In this document: piece after piece, positions 17,181 through 19,624 of the stretch
Layout: the number at the start of each line of letters is the position of its first letter
Position numbering within the stretch: position 1 is the stretch's first letter
From: Candidatus Eiseniibacteriota bacterium
GTDB lineage: Bacteria; Eisenbacteria; RBG-16-71-46
DNA: 19,624 nt
NCBI GenBank assembly: GCA_903921835.1
Contig: CAIXRL010000330.1
Span: forward strand, 1 to 19,624
Direction of reading: 5' to 3'
The notes under the pieces: generated by a model
Database searches by the model: none
What the model saw: only the letters and a program-made list of their open reading frames with translations
What the model was told of the DNA's origin: nothing
Position numbers and translations under genes: made by a program

Positions 17181-17554
17181 GCCGTAGCCTCCGTGATAGA
17201 CGGCGGAGAGGTGATGATGAGGACCGGGGCATCATGCGCCAGTCGCGGGCGACCTTCCACCCCGGGCTCCCCGGGCGGCGATACGGGCGGGGTGCGTCGC
17301 TCGGCCCGTCGCGGCGAGCCGGCGCCGTTCGGGCTCCCCGACCGGCGCCGGCAGCGCCCGGAGATACGCTGCGACCGGGAGTGATGCCGTCCGGCCGACC
17401 CCGCCATGCCCCGGCGGGCGGCGTCCCGCCGGGCTCGACCGCGGCGGCCTATTCGCGGGCCGCGTCTCGTGTAGAATGCCCCGGCGTTCCAGCGTCAGCG
17501 TCGATTCGAAACTCCGCGTGCCTTCACGGGTCCGCCTTCCGCACGAGGTTCCGC
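17181..17554. other. 374-nt divergent intergenic region (pulA / thiolase)
   Basis: Promoters for both the minus-strand pullulanase gene and the thiolase gene should lie here. Visible signals are a 9-bp GC hairpin (CCCGGCGGG 17410-17418, CCCGCCGGG 17425-17433), a TAGAAT at 17472-17477 that could be a -10 box for the thiolase though no good -35 precedes it, and a weak ATGATG/CATCAT inverted pair (17214-17219, 17230-17235) near the pullulanase start. The thiolase frame is open through part of this region, but the translation is low-complexity and not protein-like. Confidence 0.5.
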
Positions 17555-18748
17555 ATGTCCAGCTTTCCCGCTGTCTTCATCGTGGGCGCGGCGCGTACGC
17601 CCATCGGCAGATTCCTCGGTTCGCTCGGCTCGCTGCGGGCATCCGATCTCGGAGCCGTCGCGCTGCGCGAGGCGATCGCCAGGGCCGGCATCACCGGCGG
17701 GGACGTGGACGAGGTCATCATGGGCCACGTCGTGCAGGGCGGGCAGGGACAGGCGCCGGCGCGGCAGGCGCAGCTCAAGGCGGGGATCGATCCGGTCGTG
17801 GGCGCGCTGACCGTGAACAAGGTCTGCGGCTCCGGGCTCAAGGCGGTGATGCTCGGCGCCCAGGCGATCAAGGCGGGCGACGCCGAGTGCGTGGCCGCGG
17901 GTGGCCAGGAGAGCATGAGCACCGTGCCGCACTACTTCTTCCAGGGCCGGCTCGGCCAGCGGCTCGGCGACACCACGCTGCGCGACGGCGTCATCCACGA
18001 CGGCCTGTGGTGCTCGTTCAACGACTGCCACATGATCGAACTCGCGCAGTACACCGCCGAGAAGGCGAAGCTCTCCCGCGCGCGGATCGACGAGTTCGCC
18101 GTGAACAGTCATCGCAAGGCCGCTGCCGCGCAGGCCGCGGGCGCGTTCGATCGCGAGATGGCTCCGGTCACGATCCCGCAGCGCAAGGGCGATCCCGTCG
18201 TGGTGAAGGCGGACGAATCCGTACGCGGCGACACGACAATCGAAGCGCTGGCGAAGCTGGGCGCGGTGACGAAGGCGAGGGACGGCGTCATCACGGCCGG
18301 CAACGCGCCGGGGCTGAACGACGGCGGCGCGGCACTCGTGCTCATGAGCGAGGCGCGCGTCAAGGCGACCGGCGCGAGGCCGCTGGCGCGCATCACCGGC
18401 TACGCCACCGGCGGTGGCGAGCCGAAGGAGCTGTTCTTCGCGCCGATCGACGCGGTGCGCAAGCTGATGCAGAAGCTCGGCGTGGGCATCGGCCACTTCG
18501 ACCTCATCGAGGCGAACGAGGCGTTCGCCGCACAGGCGCTCGCCGACGGCGACGGACTCGGCTGGGACTGGGATCGCGTGAACGTGAACGGCGGCGCGGT
18601 GGCGCTCGGGCACCCCATCGGGGCGAGCGGCGCGCGCATCCTGACCACGCTGCTGTACGCGCTCGAGGCGCACGGCGGCAAGACCGGCCTCGCGACGCTG
18701 TGTCTGGGTGGCGGCAACGCGGTGGCCCTTTCCGTGGAGCGTGTGTGA
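17555..18748 (+). CDS. atoB: Acetyl-CoA C-acetyltransferase (thiolase)
   Basis: The product has 397 residues, the usual size for biosynthetic or degradative thiolases. It condenses two acetyl-CoA to acetoacetyl-CoA, or performs the reverse cleavage. NKVCGSGLK places the acyl-accepting Cys91. GGAVALGHPIGASGAR carries His353, and TLCLGGG carries the general acid/base Cys383. GQGQAPARQ, GGQESMS and EANEAFAAQ are also the expected family motifs. The ATG at 17555 has GAGG six bases upstream and gives the standard N-terminus (VFIVGAARTPIG). Its TGA shares one base with the ATG of the dehydrogenase gene, so the two are translationally coupled. That partner argues for C4 acyl-CoA metabolism (3-hydroxybutyrate or butyrate routes, or final beta-oxidation steps). 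Narrow thiolase subtype is not decidable from sequence alone. Confidence 0.95.
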   Translation: MSSFPAVFIVGAARTPIGRFLGSLGSLRASDLGAVALREAIARAGITGGDVDEVIMGHVVQGGQGQAPARQAQLKAGIDPVVGALTVNKVCGSGLKAVMLGAQAIKAGDAECVAAGGQESMSTVPHYFFQGRLGQRLGDTTLRDGVIHDGLWCSFNDCHMIELAQYTAEKAKLSRARIDEFAVNSHRKAAAAQAAGAFDREMAPVTIPQRKGDPVVVKADESVRGDTTIEALAKLGAVTKARDGVITAGNAPGLNDGGAALVLMSEARVKATGARPLARITGYATGGGEPKELFFAPIDAVRKLMQKLGVGIGHFDLIEANEAFAAQALADGDGLGWDWDRVNVNGGAVALGHPIGASGARILTTLLYALEAHGGKTGLATLCLGGGNAVALSVERV

Positions 18749-19617
18749 TGAGCGGCGCGGACGACGTGAAGAAGGTCGCGGTGATCGGCGGCGGCACCAT
18801 GGGCAACGGCATCGCGCAGGTATTCGCCACCAACGGCTTCGACGTCGAGCTGATCGACGCGAAGCCCGAGTTCGTGCAGCGCGCGCTGGCCACGATCGGC
18901 AGGAACCTGGAGCGCGTCGCGAAGAAGCAGGAATGGCCCGCGGACAAGGCGCCCGGCATCCTCGCGCGCGTGCACGGCGGCACGTCGCTCGACGTGGCGA
19001 AGGACTGCCCGCTGGTGATCGAGGCGGTGACCGAGGACTTCGCGGTCAAGAAACAGATATTCCTGGCGCTCGACGCGGTCGCGCCGGCCGAGACCATCCT
19101 CGCGAGCAACACCTCCAGCATCTCGATCACCGAGATCGCCGCGCTGACGAAGCGGCCGGCGCAGGTCATCGGCATGCACTTCATGAACCCGGTGCCGGTG
19201 ATGCAACTGATCGAGATCATCCGTGGCCTCGCCACCAGCGATGCCACGTACGCGCTGACCGAGGACCTCTCGAAGCGGCTGGGCAAGACGCCGGTCGAGG
19301 TCAACGACTACCCCGGCTTCATCTCCAACCGCATCCTCATGCCGATGATCAACGAGGCGGTCTACACGCTCATGGAGGGCGTCGCGACGCGCGAGGCGAT
19401 CGACACGGTCATGAAGCTGGGCATGAACCACCCGATGGGACCTCTGGCGCTGGCCGACCTGATCGGGCTCGACACCTGCCTGTCCATCATGGAAGTGCTG
19501 CACGTGGGCCTGGGCGATTCGAAGTACCGCCCGTGCCCGCTGCTGCGCAAGATGGTCGCGGCGGGCTGGCTCGGCCGCAAGAGCGGCCGCGGCTTCTACG
19601 AATACCCGCAGGCCTGA
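18748..19617 (+). CDS. hbd: 3-hydroxybutyryl-CoA dehydrogenase
   Basis: The product has 289 residues, the single-function form. It interconverts acetoacetyl-CoA and (S)-3-hydroxybutyryl-CoA using NAD(H). The Rossmann loop is VIGGGTMGNGIAQVFA (12-27), and Asp37 at the end of beta2 (VELIDAK) favours NAD over NADP. SNTSS (120-124), catalytic His144 in GMHFMNP and its partner Glu156 in LIEII form the active site. The C-terminal dimerisation domain has NDYPGFISNRI, NHPMGPLALADLIGLD and GRKSGRGFYEYP, all typical of Hbd/PaaH. The start codon overlaps the thiolase stop (TGATG). The gene ends seven bases before the window edge, so further operon members, such as a crotonase, may follow. Confidence 0.95.
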   Translation: MSGADDVKKVAVIGGGTMGNGIAQVFATNGFDVELIDAKPEFVQRALATIGRNLERVAKKQEWPADKAPGILARVHGGTSLDVAKDCPLVIEAVTEDFAVKKQIFLALDAVAPAETILASNTSSISITEIAALTKRPAQVIGMHFMNPVPVMQLIEIIRGLATSDATYALTEDLSKRLGKTPVEVNDYPGFISNRILMPMINEAVYTLMEGVATREAIDTVMKLGMNHPMGPLALADLIGLDTCLSIMEVLHVGLGDSKYRPCPLLRKMVAAGWLGRKSGRGFYEYPQA

Positions 19618-19624
19618 GGGAGCC

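Overview
The window is very GC-rich DNA with G or C at almost every third codon position. It is densely packed with short gene blocks, mostly on the + strand, and the start codons are a mix of ATG, GTG and TTG. The content points to a free-living heterotrophic bacterium: acyl-CoA metabolism, a B12-dependent mutase subunit, malic enzyme, a secreted pullulanase, and DUF4337 and FIST proteins. An uncultured high-GC lineage such as Candidatus Eisenbacteria fits, but that is inference; no rRNA or marker gene is present. I see no tRNA, rRNA, CRISPR array, transposase or phage gene.

Layout. Positions 1-207 hold a dispersed repeat cut by the window edge plus a partial second copy. A GT-C-like membrane glycosyltransferase follows (337-1761), then a strong hairpin and a complete 224-bp repeat with inverted ends (1871-2094). 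A membrane-anchored acidic protein (2172-2786) precedes a tight block at 2870-5864: a cobalamin-binding domain fused to a histone-H1-like basic tail, a flavodoxin-fold flavoprotein, a DUF4337 membrane protein, a secreted protein and a small lipoprotein. Several of these overlap or nearly touch. A 417-nt gap with a repeat remnant, a 12-bp palindrome and a hairpin leads to NAD-malic enzyme (6282-7982). That gene is followed 14 nt later by a 666-residue protein with two copies of what looks like a protein-kinase-like fold (7997-9997).

An acyl-CoA dehydrogenase (10191-11333) and a FIST-domain protein (11335-12522) form the next pair. Two related two-helix membrane proteins follow (12613-13840), then another repeat copy (13971-14106). 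A type I pullulanase lies on the minus strand (14157-17180). A 374-nt divergent intergenic region separates it from acetyl-CoA acetyltransferase and 3-hydroxybutyryl-CoA dehydrogenase (17555-19617), which overlap by one base.

How the genes fit together. Thiolase plus 3-hydroxyacyl-CoA dehydrogenase make or degrade 3-hydroxybutyryl-CoA. The acyl-CoA dehydrogenase catalyses a further step of the same C4/beta-oxidation chemistry, although no crotonase lies in the window. The B12 subunit belongs to the methylmalonyl-CoA/succinyl-CoA route, and malic enzyme links C4 acids to pyruvate. Pullulanase supplies sugar from extracellular alpha-glucans. The least explained items are the B12/H1-tail fusion, the duplicated kinase-like protein and the dispersed inverted-end repeat family.
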